Source: Acetobacter suratthaniensis
Lineage (GTDB): Bacteria > Pseudomonadota > Alphaproteobacteria > Acetobacterales > Acetobacteraceae
Assembly: GCF_017377745.1 (NCBI RefSeq)
Contig: NZ_JAFVMG010000003.1
Span: 124,001-188,000, forward strand
Direction of reading: 5' to 3'
Length of the DNA: 64,000 bases
Below are positions 17,572-33,982 of the stretch, piece by piece. How positions within the stretch are numbered: position 1 is the stretch's first letter; every line of letters begins with the position of its first letter. The translations under genes were made by a program, and so were the position numbers. Under the pieces are notes generated by a model. The model made no database searches and had not been told where the DNA came from. It saw only the letters and a program-made list of their open reading frames with translations.

Positions 17572-18885
17572 TCAGGTGTTAGGGGTTGTCTGCGCCAGCG
17601 CGTCCAGCCGGGCGGAGACACTCAGCGCATGGGCCTGCAGGCCTTCGGCATCGGCCAGTGCTACGGCAGCGGGGCCGATCCGACGCAGGGCATCCGGCCC
17701 GCCAGACAGGAACGTGGTGCGCTTCATGAAGTCGAACACCGCAAGCCCCGAGGCAAAGCGTGCGGTGCGGGAGGTGGGCAGTACGTGGTTGGGGCCACCG
17801 ACATAATCTCCCACGGCTTCGGGGCAGAAACGCCCAAGGAAAACCGCGCCCGCGTGGCGTACCAGCGGCAGCAGGGCCTCGGGGTCGTCCACCATCAGCT
17901 CAAGATGTTCAGGGGCCAGACGGTTGGCCAGTTCCACAGCTTCGTGCAGATCACGCGCGATCAGCACAGCGCCGTTGTCGCGCCAGCTTGCCCCGGCAAT
18001 GGCGCGACGCGTCAGCACTTTCAGCTCGGCTTCCACAGCCTGTGTCACGGCATCGGCAAAGGCGATGTCGGGGGTGATCAGGGTTGCCTGAGCCAGTTCA
18101 TCATGTTCAGCCTGAGCCAGCAGATCGAGGGCGATCACACGCGGGTCGGAGCCCGAATCGGCAATCACCACCACATCGGACGGCCCGGCGATGCTGTCGA
18201 TCCCGACATGCCCGAACACCTGCCGCTTGGCTTCGGCCACGTAGGCGTTGCCGGGGCCAACAATCCGGTCAACCGGGCGGATGGTGTTGGTGCCATACGC
18301 CATGGCGGCCACGGCCTGTGCGCCACCCACACGGTAGATTTCGGTTACACCGGCGCAGTGGGCAGCGGCCAGAACCAGCGGGTTAATGATACCATCGGGG
18401 GTGGGCACGCACATGGCCAGACGTTTCACACCCGCGACCCGGGCGGGAATGGCGTTCATCAGCACGGAGGACGGATAGGCAGCCTTGCCACCGGGTACGT
18501 ACAGCCCTGCCGCATCCAGCGGAATCCAGCGCAGGCCCAGCGTCATGCCTGCATCATCCGTATAGCGCAGGTTTTCGGGCATCTGCGCACGGTGGAAGGC
18601 TTCGATACGGGCTGCGGCGAGTTCCAGCGCATCGAGCAGGGCAGGGGCTACCTGTGCGCGGGCTGCTTCGACTTCCTCAGCCGTAAAAGCCAGTTTTTCT
18701 GGTGTGACAGCCAGACGGTCAAAGCGCTCGGTCAGGGCGCACAGGGCGGTATCGCCCTCGCGGCGCACATGATCGAGAATATCCGTAACCGGGCCTGCAA
18801 CTTCCTGCTGGCCCTGCTCACGTCCGCTCAGCAGGCTGGCAAAGGCGGGTTCAAAATCAGCGTCACGCGTATCAAGCCGTTTCAT
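17572..18885 (-). CDS. hisD: Histidinol dehydrogenase
   Basis: HisD is a zinc enzyme that oxidises L-histidinol to L-histidine in two NAD-dependent steps. The 437-residue protein has the family features GLYVPGGKAAYPSSVLMNAIPA, the signature IDSIAGPSDVVVIADSGSDP, and AEHDELAQA containing a zinc ligand, with RLAPEHLEL near the C-terminus. Its length is normal. It follows hisG by 15 bases on the same strand, so the two are almost certainly co-transcribed. Other his genes are not in the window. Confidence 0.98.
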   Translation of the reverse strand: MKRLDTRDADFEPAFASLLSGREQGQQEVAGPVTDILDHVRREGDTALCALTERFDRLAVTPEKLAFTAEEVEAARAQVAPALLDALELAAARIEAFHRAQMPENLRYTDDAGMTLGLRWIPLDAAGLYVPGGKAAYPSSVLMNAIPARVAGVKRLAMCVPTPDGIINPLVLAAAHCAGVTEIYRVGGAQAVAAMAYGTNTIRPVDRIVGPGNAYVAEAKRQVFGHVGIDSIAGPSDVVVIADSGSDPRVIALDLLAQAEHDELAQATLITPDIAFADAVTQAVEAELKVLTRRAIAGASWRDNGAVLIARDLHEAVELANRLAPEHLELMVDDPEALLPLVRHAGAVFLGRFCPEAVGDYVGGPNHVLPTSRTARFASGLAVFDFMKRTTFLSGGPDALRRIGPAAVALADAEGLQAHALSVSARLDALAQTTPNT

Positions 18886-18900
18886 GCTCTGTGCCCTGTT

Positions 18901-19644
18901 TTATACGGTGTCTGCGGCGGGGGCCATGGCCAGAGCCGCGCGAAAGCGCGCGATCACGGAGGCGATCTGTTCGGGGCGGGTTTTAAGGGCCGTCCGGTTG
19001 ACGATCAGCCGACTGGTGACCTGCGAGATGGTTTCGACTTCTTTGAGGCCATTGGCGCGCAGGGTCGAGCCTGTATCCACCAGATCGACAATCAGGCGGG
19101 ACAGGCCGAGCATGGGGGCGAGTTCCATAGCCCCGTGCAGATGCACGATAGAGGCATTAATGCCGCGTGCGGCAAAGAACCGGCGCGTAATGGCGGGGTA
19201 TTTCGTCGCCACCCGCACATCAGACCAGCGTGCCCATTCCTGCGGGTCATGCGGCAGGTCGGCAGACTGGGCTACGGAAATGCGGCATGCACCGATGCCC
19301 AGATCAAGGGGCGCGTAAATTTCGGGGTAATCAAACTCGGCCAGCACATCCGCGCCGCAGATTCCGATCTGGGCACCGCCTGACGCCACAAAGGTGGCAA
19401 CGTCGAAAGAACGCACGCGCACCACATCCACCATGGGGTCCTGAGTGGGAAAGCGCAGCTTGCGGCTGTCTCCTTCAAGGCATTCGCGGGCGGGGGCCAT
19501 GCCGGTGTGGCTGATCAGCGGGGCCACGGCCTTGAGGATACGCCCTTTTGGCAGGGCGAGTACCAGCCGTTCATCACGCCCGGTTCCGTGCTGCGCCGTG
19601 CCGGGCAGGTCTTCGGTCGGGCGGTCTGCGAAAGGCTTGGTCAT
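18901..19644 (-). CDS. hisG: ATP phosphoribosyltransferase HisG, short form
   Basis: HisG joins ATP and PRPP in the first, feedback-controlled step of histidine synthesis. The 247-residue protein has LALPKGRILKAVAPL, GGAQIGICGADVLAE, and the PRPP-binding strand LIVDLVDTGSTLRANGL. It lacks the ~80-residue C-terminal regulatory domain of long HisG, so it should need a HisZ partner, which is not encoded here. The ATG at 19644 follows GGAG; an earlier in-frame start would add six residues. An N-terminal extension of about 30 residues precedes the conserved core. Confidence 0.96.
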   Translation of the reverse strand: MTKPFADRPTEDLPGTAQHGTGRDERLVLALPKGRILKAVAPLISHTGMAPARECLEGDSRKLRFPTQDPMVDVVRVRSFDVATFVASGGAQIGICGADVLAEFDYPEIYAPLDLGIGACRISVAQSADLPHDPQEWARWSDVRVATKYPAITRRFFAARGINASIVHLHGAMELAPMLGLSRLIVDLVDTGSTLRANGLKEVETISQVTSRLIVNRTALKTRPEQIASVIARFRAALAMAPAADTV

Positions 19645-19788
19645 GAAAACTCCGGCGGGCACGGTAGCGGACGCTGCGGTCCATGGTCAGGGGCGTTGGG
19701 ACGGCTGTCTGAACGCAAGGGGTGCTCTGTAGCACAGGGCGCGCCGGAAGAAAAACCGGGCCGGGCTGTATGCCGCCCCCTACAGACA

Positions 19789-19820
19789 GAAAAACGGGCC
19801 AGAGCATGCGCCCTGACCCG
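19789..19820 (-). terminator. Rho-independent terminator downstream of rne
   Basis: On the minus strand CGGGTCAG (from 19820) pairs with CTGGCCCG (ending 19795), followed by five T residues. It lies about 60 bases past the rne stop. Confidence 0.75.
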
Positions 19821-19836
19821 TTTATGCTGCATTGGT

Positions 19837-19867
19837 TTATCCCGGCACTAACGTACTGCCGGGATAA
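19837..19867 (-). terminator. Second hairpin just after rne
   Basis: A perfect 11-bp stem (TTATCCCGGCA at 19837-19847 with 19857-19867) encloses nine bases, 12 bases past the rne stop. Without a T-run it may serve as a 3'-end stabiliser for the downstream terminator. Confidence 0.55.
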
Positions 19868-19878
19868 GGCCGGTTAGA

Positions 19879-22695
<2,817 letters not shown>

Positions 22696-23047
22696 AAAAA
22701 AAACAACTCCGGTGCGCCGGTGGCCAGCCCGTGTCACGCGGCTGCCACAAGGGCATGGCGTGGCGCGGGGGCGCTTCCTGCGGGTAAAAAGAGGCATGAA
22801 CTGGAACACGGATAGCGCTTGCGCCCCAACCGACCGGAAGCCACGGCGCGGCACCAGCCAGGGGGCATGCCACCTGCGGTCTGTCCGTCGTGTTCAGGGC
22901 GTTGAAACGGGCGATTGTCACGTATCCTTCGTTATGTGCGCCGACTTCTGCTGCTCCATACCGGGTCGCCCTCACTCCGGGCGGCCTGCGGGCGTTGCGG
23001 GCCAGAAACTGGAACACAGTCTGCACGGCGGGCATTAAAGCCCTTTT
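22696..23047 (-). other. Long 5' leader of rne
   Basis: About 350 bases separate the rne ATG from the best upstream promoter. No convincing gene lies here. In E. coli a ~360-base rne leader mediates autoregulation by RNase E itself; the similar length here suggests, but does not show, the same. I did not identify the conserved hairpins of the enteric leader. Confidence 0.4.
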
Positions 23048-23053
23048 CCATGC

Positions 23054-23082
23054 ACTATAAGCATGGCGCAAATACAGGCAGT
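23054..23082 (-). promoter_or_regulatory. Candidate rne promoter
   Basis: On the minus strand a strong -10 TATAGT (complement at 23054-23059) is preceded at 17 bases by a weak -35 ACTGCC (complement at 23077-23082). The divergent amidase gene starts about 190 bases to the right. Confidence 0.4.
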
Positions 23083-23274
23083 CTGCAAGACATTCATGTA
23101 ACAGCTTTATGACGGTGTGGCCTGAGGGAGCTGGCCTGCCTGTCATGTGGTGTGGTGGCGCGTTTTATCGGGCATGATTTTTTGCCATATTTACATCATG
23201 CAATGTTAGGGTCTGTGAGCAATGCTGTCAGGGAGAGCCGATTGACGCAGGATGGCGGAAAAAATTCCGGTGTA

Positions 23275-24153
23275 ATGCAGCCTTTCCCGGCTGAAAGCCT
23301 GCATTATGCGTGTCGCGGCTCAGGTCTTCTGTTGCCCAGACGTCTCATTCTGGGTGGGGCCGTTGTGGGGGCGGTGCCGTTTGGGAGCGCTCTGGCGCGC
23401 ACAGCACGCCATGCGGGCAAGCTGGCGGCCCCGGCGATTATTGGCGGGGCGGAGCCGCCCAAGCCCCTGATCATGCTTGACCCCGGCCACGGCGGCAAAG
23501 ACCCCGGGGCCATTGGGTTGTCTGGTACATATGAAAAACACGTAGCGGAAGCGGCCGGGCAGGAGTTGCGCCGCCAGCTTCTGGCAACGGGGCGTTACCG
23601 TGTTGCCATGACACGCAGCAGCGACCATTTTATTCCGCTGGCGGGGCGTGTTGAGCTGGCGCAGCAGCATGGTGCAGCGCTGTTTTTATCCATGCACGCT
23701 GATGCCCTGCATAACCCTTCGGTGCGTGGGGCCAGTGTCTATACCCATGCCCACGGGGCGTCCGATACCCAGACCGCTGATCTGGCACGTACGGAAAACA
23801 GCGCGGATCGCTACGGCGGCCCGCTGGTGCATGGGGCATCGCCCGAAGTGCAGCAAATTCTGGCCAGTCTGGTTACGGAGGAAACGCGCACAGGCTCGGC
23901 GCATATGGCGCAGGCTGTGGTGTCGTCTTTTCGTTCACGGGTGTTGCTGCTCTCGCATCCGCACCGTCATGCGGCGTTTGCGGTGCTGAAATCCGCGCAG
24001 ATTCCCTCGGTGCTGGTGGAGATGGGCTTCATGTCCAACAGGCTGGATGAGGCAGCGCTCAAGCAGGCCGGGCACCGGGCTATGGTGGCGGGCGCGTTGT
24101 GCGATGCGGTCAACCGCTACTTTGCCGCAGCGGGCGCCGGGCTGGCCGGATAG
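23275..24153 (+). CDS. N-acetylmuramoyl-L-alanine amidase (Amidase_3), Tat-type signal
   Basis: This zinc amidase cleaves the bond between N-acetylmuramic acid and the stem peptide, usually during cell separation. Using the ATG at 23275 (292 residues), an RR-containing signal (LLPRRLILGGAVVGAVPFGSALA) resembles a Tat leader. The catalytic domain has DPGHGGKDPG (zinc ligand H72), E87, SMHADAL (H141), and LVEMGFMSN (catalytic E249). The AMIN targeting domain of E. coli AmiC is missing. The frame is open from a GTG at 23152, which would add 41 unconserved residues; no start has a strong ribosome site, so the N-terminus is uncertain. Confidence 0.88.
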   Translation: MQPFPAESLHYACRGSGLLLPRRLILGGAVVGAVPFGSALARTARHAGKLAAPAIIGGAEPPKPLIMLDPGHGGKDPGAIGLSGTYEKHVAEAAGQELRRQLLATGRYRVAMTRSSDHFIPLAGRVELAQQHGAALFLSMHADALHNPSVRGASVYTHAHGASDTQTADLARTENSADRYGGPLVHGASPEVQQILASLVTEETRTGSAHMAQAVVSSFRSRVLLLSHPHRHAAFAVLKSAQIPSVLVEMGFMSNRLDEAALKQAGHRAMVAGALCDAVNRYFAAAGAGLAG

Positions 24154-24180
24154 GCTTTGCGTATATTTTCAGAAAAAAGA

Positions 24181-24267
24181 TGGTGCCCAGAAGAAGACTC
24201 GAACTTCCACGACCTTGCGGCCACAGGTACCTGAAACCTGCGCGTCTACCAATTCCGCCATCTGGGC
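24181..24267 (-). tRNA. tRNA-Leu (CAG), copy 1
   Basis: The minus strand reads GCCCAGA...TCTGGGC acceptor, anticodon stem CAGGT/ACCTG with loop TTCAGGT (anticodon CAG), a long variable arm typical of class II tRNAs (TGGCCGCAAGGTCG), TTCGAGT T-loop and encoded CCA. Length is 87 with CCA. Confidence 0.97.
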
Positions 24268-24306
24268 ACAAACGGCAACCCACTTTGCAGTAGGCCGGTG
24301 TTGAGG

Positions 24307-24335
24307 CGTTTAGCGTGGGTGTGGGGGCGCGTCAA
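24307..24335 (-). promoter_or_regulatory. Promoter of tRNA-Leu copy 1
   Basis: On the minus strand TTGACG (complement at 24330-24335), 17 bases, TAAACG (complement at 24307-24312). It is exactly conserved in copy 2 while the flanking sequence differs. Confidence 0.7.
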
Positions 24336-24466
24336 CTCTCAAAATACGATGGGAGTGAAAAATAAATGACGCCATATCAGAGGCTTGGAGGCCGTCATGC
24401 TCCGGGCGTAACAGCGCCTGCAACGGGCGTTCCCCAGAGGGGATGTATTTTTATTTTCGGGAGAGA

Positions 24467-24553
24467 TGGTGCCCAGAAGAAGACTCGAACTTCCACGACC
24501 TTGCGGCCACAGGTACCTGAAACCTGCGCGTCTACCAATTCCGCCATCTGGGC
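24467..24553 (-). tRNA. tRNA-Leu (CAG), copy 2
   Basis: The mature tRNA sequence is identical to copy 1, with the same CAG anticodon and encoded CCA. Confidence 0.97.
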
Positions 24554-24591
24554 TCAAATGGCAACCCGCTCGAAGCAGGCTGGTGGAGAGG

Positions 24592-24620
24592 CGTTTAGCG
24601 TGGGTGTGGGGGCGCGTCAA
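24592..24620 (-). promoter_or_regulatory. Promoter of tRNA-Leu copy 2
   Basis: TTGACG (complement at 24615-24620), 17 bases, TAAACG (complement at 24592-24597), as in copy 1. Confidence 0.7.
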
Positions 24621-24833
24621 CGGCCAAAGTGTATTTTTTCTGACAAGATGTCCAAAGACTGCGGATTGGCCTTGGATATGACCACATTCCTGTGAAGCCA
24701 CGGGGGAATCCCGGTGGGGGAGGTTCCCGATCGTGCCTGATTGGGTCACACTCCCTTCAACACACGGTCGTCGGGGGCCGGGCGCGTGTTCTGTGTCCGG
24801 TGTGCTGCTGGCGGCATGCGGAAAGGCAGGGTC

Positions 24834-25796
24834 ATGAGTGTAAGCGGGACGGCGGTCGTTTTTGGTGGCGGCGGTTTTGTCGGGCAGTATGTCGTGCAGT
24901 TTCTGGCGCAGGCTGGTTACATGGTGCGCGTGGCCAGCCGCAGGCCGGATCGCGGTGCGCTGCTGCGGCCTTTGGGGCGCGTGGGGCAGGTGGCGCCGTT
25001 CTATGCCAGCGTGTGCGATGAGCAGGCCGTGGCCTGTGTGGTGCGCGGTGCAGATGTGGTGATCAACCTTGCGGCGGTGCTGGGGTCATCCGGCAGGCAG
25101 ACGCTGCGGGCGGTGAATGTGGAAGGGGCCGGGCGTGTGGCCCGGCTGGCGGCGCAGGCCGGGGTGGCGCGTTTTGTGCATATGTCCGCCCTTGGGTGCG
25201 GGCCGGAAGATCATGCGCCATCCGCTTACGGGCAGAGCCGGGCCGAAGGTGAAAATGCGGTCAAGCAGTACAGGCCGGATGCCGCCATTGTCCGTCCATC
25301 CGTGATTTTTGGGCCGGAAGATCGTTTTTTCAATCTGTTTGCCACGCTGGCGCGCTATCTGCCTGTCCTGCCGGTTTATGAGCCGGATACGCGGGTACAG
25401 CCTGTTTATGTGGGTGATGTGGCTGAGGTTGTCGGCAAACTGGCCACGCAGGATGGTTATGTAGCGCGGAGCTGGCTGCTGGGTGGGCCGCAGATCATGT
25501 CCATGCGCGAGATTGCGCGGCTGGTGCTGAAAGAGACCAGGCGCGACAAATCGCTGCTGCATGTGCCGTTGCCTCTGGCGCGCCTGCAGGCTTGGTTTTT
25601 GGAAAAACTGCCGGGCAGGCTGCTGACGCGCGACCAGTTGCTCATGCTGTCGCGCGATACGGTCATGCCGGGGAACGAATCGGGCTTTGAGCCATTCGGG
25701 CTGGTGCCCCGTAGCGTGGCTTCCTGTGTGCCGTTTTATCTGGAGCGGTATCGTGCGGGGGGTGGGCGCGCGGGTATTTTTGTTCCCGAACGGTGA
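24834..25796 (+). CDS. NAD(P)-binding epimerase/dehydratase, NDUFA9-like
   Basis: The 320-residue protein has an N-terminal Rossmann fold with VVFGGGGFVGQYVV (nucleotide loop), then VINLAAVLGSSG, and a YGQSRAEGE segment in place of the YxxxK of classical short-chain dehydrogenases; RPSVIFGPEDRFFN follows. This pattern matches the bacterial relatives of the 39-kDa (NDUFA9) accessory subunit of complex I, found as a stand-alone gene in many alphaproteobacteria. Its bacterial function is not settled. The start at 24834 (MSVSGTAVV) follows a purine-rich stretch; an ATG at 24816 is an alternative. No nuo genes are nearby. Confidence 0.85.
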   Translation: MSVSGTAVVFGGGGFVGQYVVQFLAQAGYMVRVASRRPDRGALLRPLGRVGQVAPFYASVCDEQAVACVVRGADVVINLAAVLGSSGRQTLRAVNVEGAGRVARLAAQAGVARFVHMSALGCGPEDHAPSAYGQSRAEGENAVKQYRPDAAIVRPSVIFGPEDRFFNLFATLARYLPVLPVYEPDTRVQPVYVGDVAEVVGKLATQDGYVARSWLLGGPQIMSMREIARLVLKETRRDKSLLHVPLPLARLQAWFLEKLPGRLLTRDQLLMLSRDTVMPGNESGFEPFGLVPRSVASCVPFYLERYRAGGGRAGIFVPER

Positions 25797-25860
25797 TGCT
25801 GGGTGCCTGAAGGGGGGGGTCTGCACGATTTTTCTGCGGAAAACTGCGGGAAAATATAAA

Positions 25861-25886
25861 AAGGACAGCAATACTGTCTTTTTATT
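25861..25886 (+). terminator. Hairpin plus T-run between the NDUFA9-like gene and gltD
   Basis: AAGGACAG (25861-25868) and CTGTCTTT (25874-25881) form an 8-bp stem with one G-T pair, running into a T-run. It could end the upstream gene, or act in the gltD leader if transcription starts at the TATAAA just before it. Confidence 0.6.
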
Positions 25887-25969
25887 ATCCGCAGGAAAGG
25901 GCAGGGTGCGCGTCGCTTGATTTAAGGGGCGAGGTCTGTCTGGCGCGCCCTGTCGTCCGGGGATTGCGC

Positions 25970-27417
25970 ATGACAAACAAGATGCTGAAATTTGTCTCCG
26001 TTCAGCAGAGACAGCCGGAGAAACGCACGGCCGATGATCGCCGTGTTGATTTTGACGAAATCTATGAGGATTTCGTGCCCGCCGGGGCAACAGAGCAGGC
26101 GAGCCGCTGCTCACAGTGTGGCGTGCCGTTCTGTTCGGTTCACTGCCCGCTGGGGAATAACATTCCCGACTGGTTGATGCTCACCGCTCAAGGGCGGCTG
26201 GAGGAAGCGTATGGCGTTTCCTCCGCCACCAACAGCTTTCCTGAAATCTGTGGGCGTATCTGCCCGCAGGATAGGCTGTGCGAAGGCAACTGCGTGATCG
26301 AACCGGGGTTCGAGAGCGTGACCATTGGCGCTGTTGAGCGTTATATTACTGATACCGCCTTTGAAAACGGCTGGGTGCGCCCGACCCGTCCTTTCGCCGA
26401 GCGCGAGGAATCGGTTGGTATCGTCGGGGCCGGGCCTGCTGGCCTTGCCGCGGCCGAACGCCTGCGCGCTGCTGGTTTTCAGGTGCATGTCTATGACCGT
26501 TATGACCGCGTGGGCGGTCTGCTGGTTTACGGCATTCCCGGTTTCAAGCTGGAAAAGCACATCGTTTCCCGCCGTCATGACCTGCTGGTGGAAAGTGGCG
26601 TTGTGTTCCACCTCGGTCAGGGCATTGGCAGCGGGGAAGGCGAGCTTTCGTTCGAGGCTTTGCGTGCACGCCACAATGCCGTGCTGATCGCGACAGGTGT
26701 TTACAAATCGCGTGAAATCGGTGGCCCCGGTGCCGGTCTGGCCGGGATCGAGCGCGCGCTTGATTACCTGACAGCCTCCAACCGTCGTTCGCTGGGCGAT
26801 ACGCTGCCCGACGAGGCGCAGGCCCTTGATGCCAGCGGCAAGCATGTTGTGGTGCTGGGCGGTGGCGATACCGCGATGGACTGCGTGCGTACCGCTATCC
26901 GTCAGGGTGCCAAATCTGTGCGCTGCCTGTACCGGCGCGACAAGGCCAACATGCCCGGCTCCGCCCGTGAAGTGAAGAACGCCGAGGAAGAAGGCGTGCA
27001 GTTCGAATGGCTGGCCGCCCCCGAGGCTTTCGTGGGCGATGGGCATGTAACGGGCGTGCGCGCCACGCGCATGAAGCTGGGCCTGCCCGATGCATCGGGC
27101 CGTCAGTCCGTGGAAGCGCTTGAAGGTTCTTCCTTCACGCTTGAAGCCGATCTGGTCATCAAGGCGCTGGGTTTCGACCCCGAGCCGCTGCCCCAGCTCT
27201 GGGCGCAGCCGGGTCTGGAGGTTTCGCGCTGGGGTACGCTCAAGGTCGGCCAGCAGGATTTCCAGACTACGGTGCCCGGCGTGTTCGCCGCAGGCGATAT
27301 CGTGCGGGGTGCCAGCCTTGTGGTGTGGGCCATCAAGGACGGGCGTGAGGCTGCTGCGAGTATTCAGCAGTGGATTGAAGCAAACAATACGGCAGCCGCA
27401 GCACGGGAGCAGGGTTG

Positions 27418-27418
<1 letters not shown>
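25970..27418 (+). CDS. gltD: Glutamate synthase small (beta) subunit
   Basis: GltD supplies electrons from NADPH, through FAD and [4Fe-4S] clusters, to GltB for making glutamate from glutamine and 2-oxoglutarate. The 482-residue protein has the N-terminal cysteine groups CSQCGVPFC...C and CGRICPQDRLCEGNC for two clusters, the FAD loop VGIVGAGPAGLAAAERL, the NADPH loop VVVLGGGDTAMDC, and the C-terminal FAD motif GVFAAGDIVRGASLVVWAI. The ATG at 25970 has CCGGGGA upstream. Its stop overlaps the gltB start (TGATG). The order gltD-gltB is the reverse of E. coli gltB-gltD. Confidence 0.97.
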
Positions 27419-31965
<4,547 letters not shown>

Positions 31966-31994
31966 TCCTTTTGCGAACAGGTGACTGAACGGCA

Positions 31995-32023
31995 GCGGGC
32001 GAAGGGGCTTCCTCTTCGCCCGC
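31995..32023 (+). terminator. Terminator-like hairpin after gltB
   Basis: A perfect 10-bp stem (GCGGGCGAAG at 31995-32004 with 32014-32023) encloses nine bases; the tail is only moderately T-rich. It lies 30 bases after the gltB stop. Confidence 0.65.
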
Positions 32024-32111
32024 TTCGTATTTGGGGGCTGTATGGGTGCGCTGTGTGGCACGCCCGGCAAGTGCTCTCGCCTCGGGCAGATTTGCAGGTT
32101 AGAGTGGGGAT

Positions 32112-33980
32112 ATGGAACAGACCAAGTCATCCCCCCATTTCATGTCTTCCCTGCGGCCTGCCGCACCGTTCTGCGGTGCCGCAGCCCATTCCTCTGATGT
32201 GGAGCAGGCCGCCGCCGCCCCGCAGGCTGACCTACCGCGCTGGGATCTTTCCGCCCTGTATGCGGGGATGGACGATCCGAAGCTGGAAGCCGATCTGCTA
32301 CAGGCGGCTGAGCAGGCGCGGGCCTTTTGTGCCCGCTATCAGGGGGGGCTTGCCGCCCTGTCTGGCGCACAACTGGCCGAAGCGCTCGCAACCTTCGAGG
32401 CGGTGGAAGAAAAGCTGGGTCGCGCTGGTTCTTATGCGTCTTTGCTGTTCGCCGCGGATTCGTCGGATGCGGCCATCAGCCGTTTCAGTCAGTCCATGAA
32501 CGAACGGCTGACCACCATCGCCGCCGATCTGCTGTTTTTCGGCCTTGAGCTGAACCGGCTGGAAGAGAAAGACCTCGCGGCAAAACTGCAGGACCCCGCA
32601 CTGGCGCACTGGCAGCCTTACCTGCGCGATGTGCGGATGTACCGCGACCACCAGCTTTCCGATGAGGTGGAAAAGGTCTTTTTGGAAAAATCTGTAACAG
32701 GCGCGCAGGCATGGTGCCGCCTGTTTGACGAGACCATCGCCGCCCTGCGCGTTACGCTTGATGGGCGGGAGATGACGGTGGGCGAAGCGCTCAACCGTCT
32801 GTCTGATACCGAACGCAGCGTGCGCGAACAGGCAGGCAAGGCGGTGGGGGCAGTGTTCAACACCAATCTGCGGCTGTTCTCGCTCATTACCAACACGTTG
32901 GCCAAGGACAAGTCCATTGCTGACGGGCTGCGGCATTATGCCCGCCCCACCTCGTCGCGCAATCTGTCCAACATGGTGGAAGACGAGGTGGTGGACGCGC
33001 TGGTTTCAGCCGTAAAAACGGATTATCCGCGCCTTTCACACCGTTACTACGCGCTCAAGGCGCGGTGGATGGGGCTGGACAAGCTCGAACACTGGGACCG
33101 CAACGCGCCCCTGCCGGGGAGCGATGAACGCGCCATTCCCTGGGCTGAGGCCAAGGAAATCGTGCAGAAAGCCTATGACGGGTTTGACCCGCGTCTGGGC
33201 AGCATTATCAACACGTTCCTGAGCAATCCGTGGATTGATGCACCACCGGTGCCCGGCAAGTCGCCCGGCGCGTTCGCGCACCCGACCGTGCCTTCGGCGC
33301 ATCCCTATATCCTGCTGAACTATCATGGGCGTATCCGTGATGTCATGACGCTGGCCCATGAGCTTGGGCATGGCGTGCATCAGGTTCTTGCCGCGCGTCA
33401 GGGTTACCTGATGTCGGATACACCGCTGACGCTGGCCGAAACCGCCAGCGTGTTTGGCGAGATGCTGACCTTCCGCTCCCTGCTGGATGCCCAGACCGAC
33501 CCGCAGCGCCGCAAGCTGCTGCTGGCCGCCAAGGTGGAGGACATGCTCAACACCGTGGTGCGGCAGATCGCATTCTATGATTTCGAAACCCGCGTGCATG
33601 ATGAGCGCCGGAATGGTGAACTGCTGCCCGAGCGCATTGGTGAAATCTGGCGTGCGGTGCAGACGGAAAGCCTTGGCCCGGCCTTTAACTTCACGTCGGA
33701 TTATGACGTGTTCTGGGCGTATATCCCGCATTTCATTCACTCGCCGTTCTATGTCTATGCCTACGCGTTTGGCGACTGTCTGGTGAACGCGCTCTATCGC
33801 GTTTACAGCGAAGGCGCTGAAGGCTTTGCGGACAAATATCTGGCCATGCTGGAAGCGGGCGGTACGCTGCGCCACCGTGAACTGCTGGCCCCCTTCGGGC
33901 TGGATGCGTCCGACCCGGCTTTCTGGCGCAAGGGTCTGGATGTAATTTCCGGCTTTATTGACGAACTGGAGCGCGACTGA
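32112..33980 (+). CDS. pepF: Oligoendopeptidase F (M3 family)
   Basis: This cytoplasmic zinc metallopeptidase trims short peptides. The 622-residue protein has the HEXXH active site H416-E-L-G-H420 (LAHELGHGVHQ) with the downstream zinc-ligand segment LAETASVFGEM. The long helical N-terminal half, with DLSALYAGMDDP near the start, is typical of the M3B pepF/M3 family. The ATG follows GTGGGGAT. The kinase-like gene begins only two bases after its stop, so the pair is co-translated; no functional link is known. Confidence 0.95.
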   Translation: MEQTKSSPHFMSSLRPAAPFCGAAAHSSDVEQAAAAPQADLPRWDLSALYAGMDDPKLEADLLQAAEQARAFCARYQGGLAALSGAQLAEALATFEAVEEKLGRAGSYASLLFAADSSDAAISRFSQSMNERLTTIAADLLFFGLELNRLEEKDLAAKLQDPALAHWQPYLRDVRMYRDHQLSDEVEKVFLEKSVTGAQAWCRLFDETIAALRVTLDGREMTVGEALNRLSDTERSVREQAGKAVGAVFNTNLRLFSLITNTLAKDKSIADGLRHYARPTSSRNLSNMVEDEVVDALVSAVKTDYPRLSHRYYALKARWMGLDKLEHWDRNAPLPGSDERAIPWAEAKEIVQKAYDGFDPRLGSIINTFLSNPWIDAPPVPGKSPGAFAHPTVPSAHPYILLNYHGRIRDVMTLAHELGHGVHQVLAARQGYLMSDTPLTLAETASVFGEMLTFRSLLDAQTDPQRRKLLLAAKVEDMLNTVVRQIAFYDFETRVHDERRNGELLPERIGEIWRAVQTESLGPAFNFTSDYDVFWAYIPHFIHSPFYVYAYAFGDCLVNALYRVYSEGAEGFADKYLAMLEAGGTLRHRELLAPFGLDASDPAFWRKGLDVISGFIDELERD

Positions 33981-33982
33981 GC

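Larger units (their letters stand above)
24164..24336. repeat. Copy 1 of a tandemly duplicated tRNA-Leu unit
   Basis: This ~173-base unit holds the tRNA, its 5' leader and its promoter. It is nearly identical to 24452-24621, about 287 bases away; the block GAGGCGTTTAGCGTGGGTG continuing to CGTCAAC is exact in both. Confidence 0.9.
24452..24621. repeat. Copy 2 of the tRNA-Leu unit
   Basis: This direct repeat of 24164-24336 has scattered changes between the tRNA and the promoter block. The ~115 bases separating the copies are unrelated to either unit. Confidence 0.9.

Noticed and set aside
17629-19383. A 584-codon open frame antisense to hisD and hisG
   Set aside because: Both his genes are clear on the minus strand; the product is His/Gly/Gln-rich low-information sequence typical of shadow frames.
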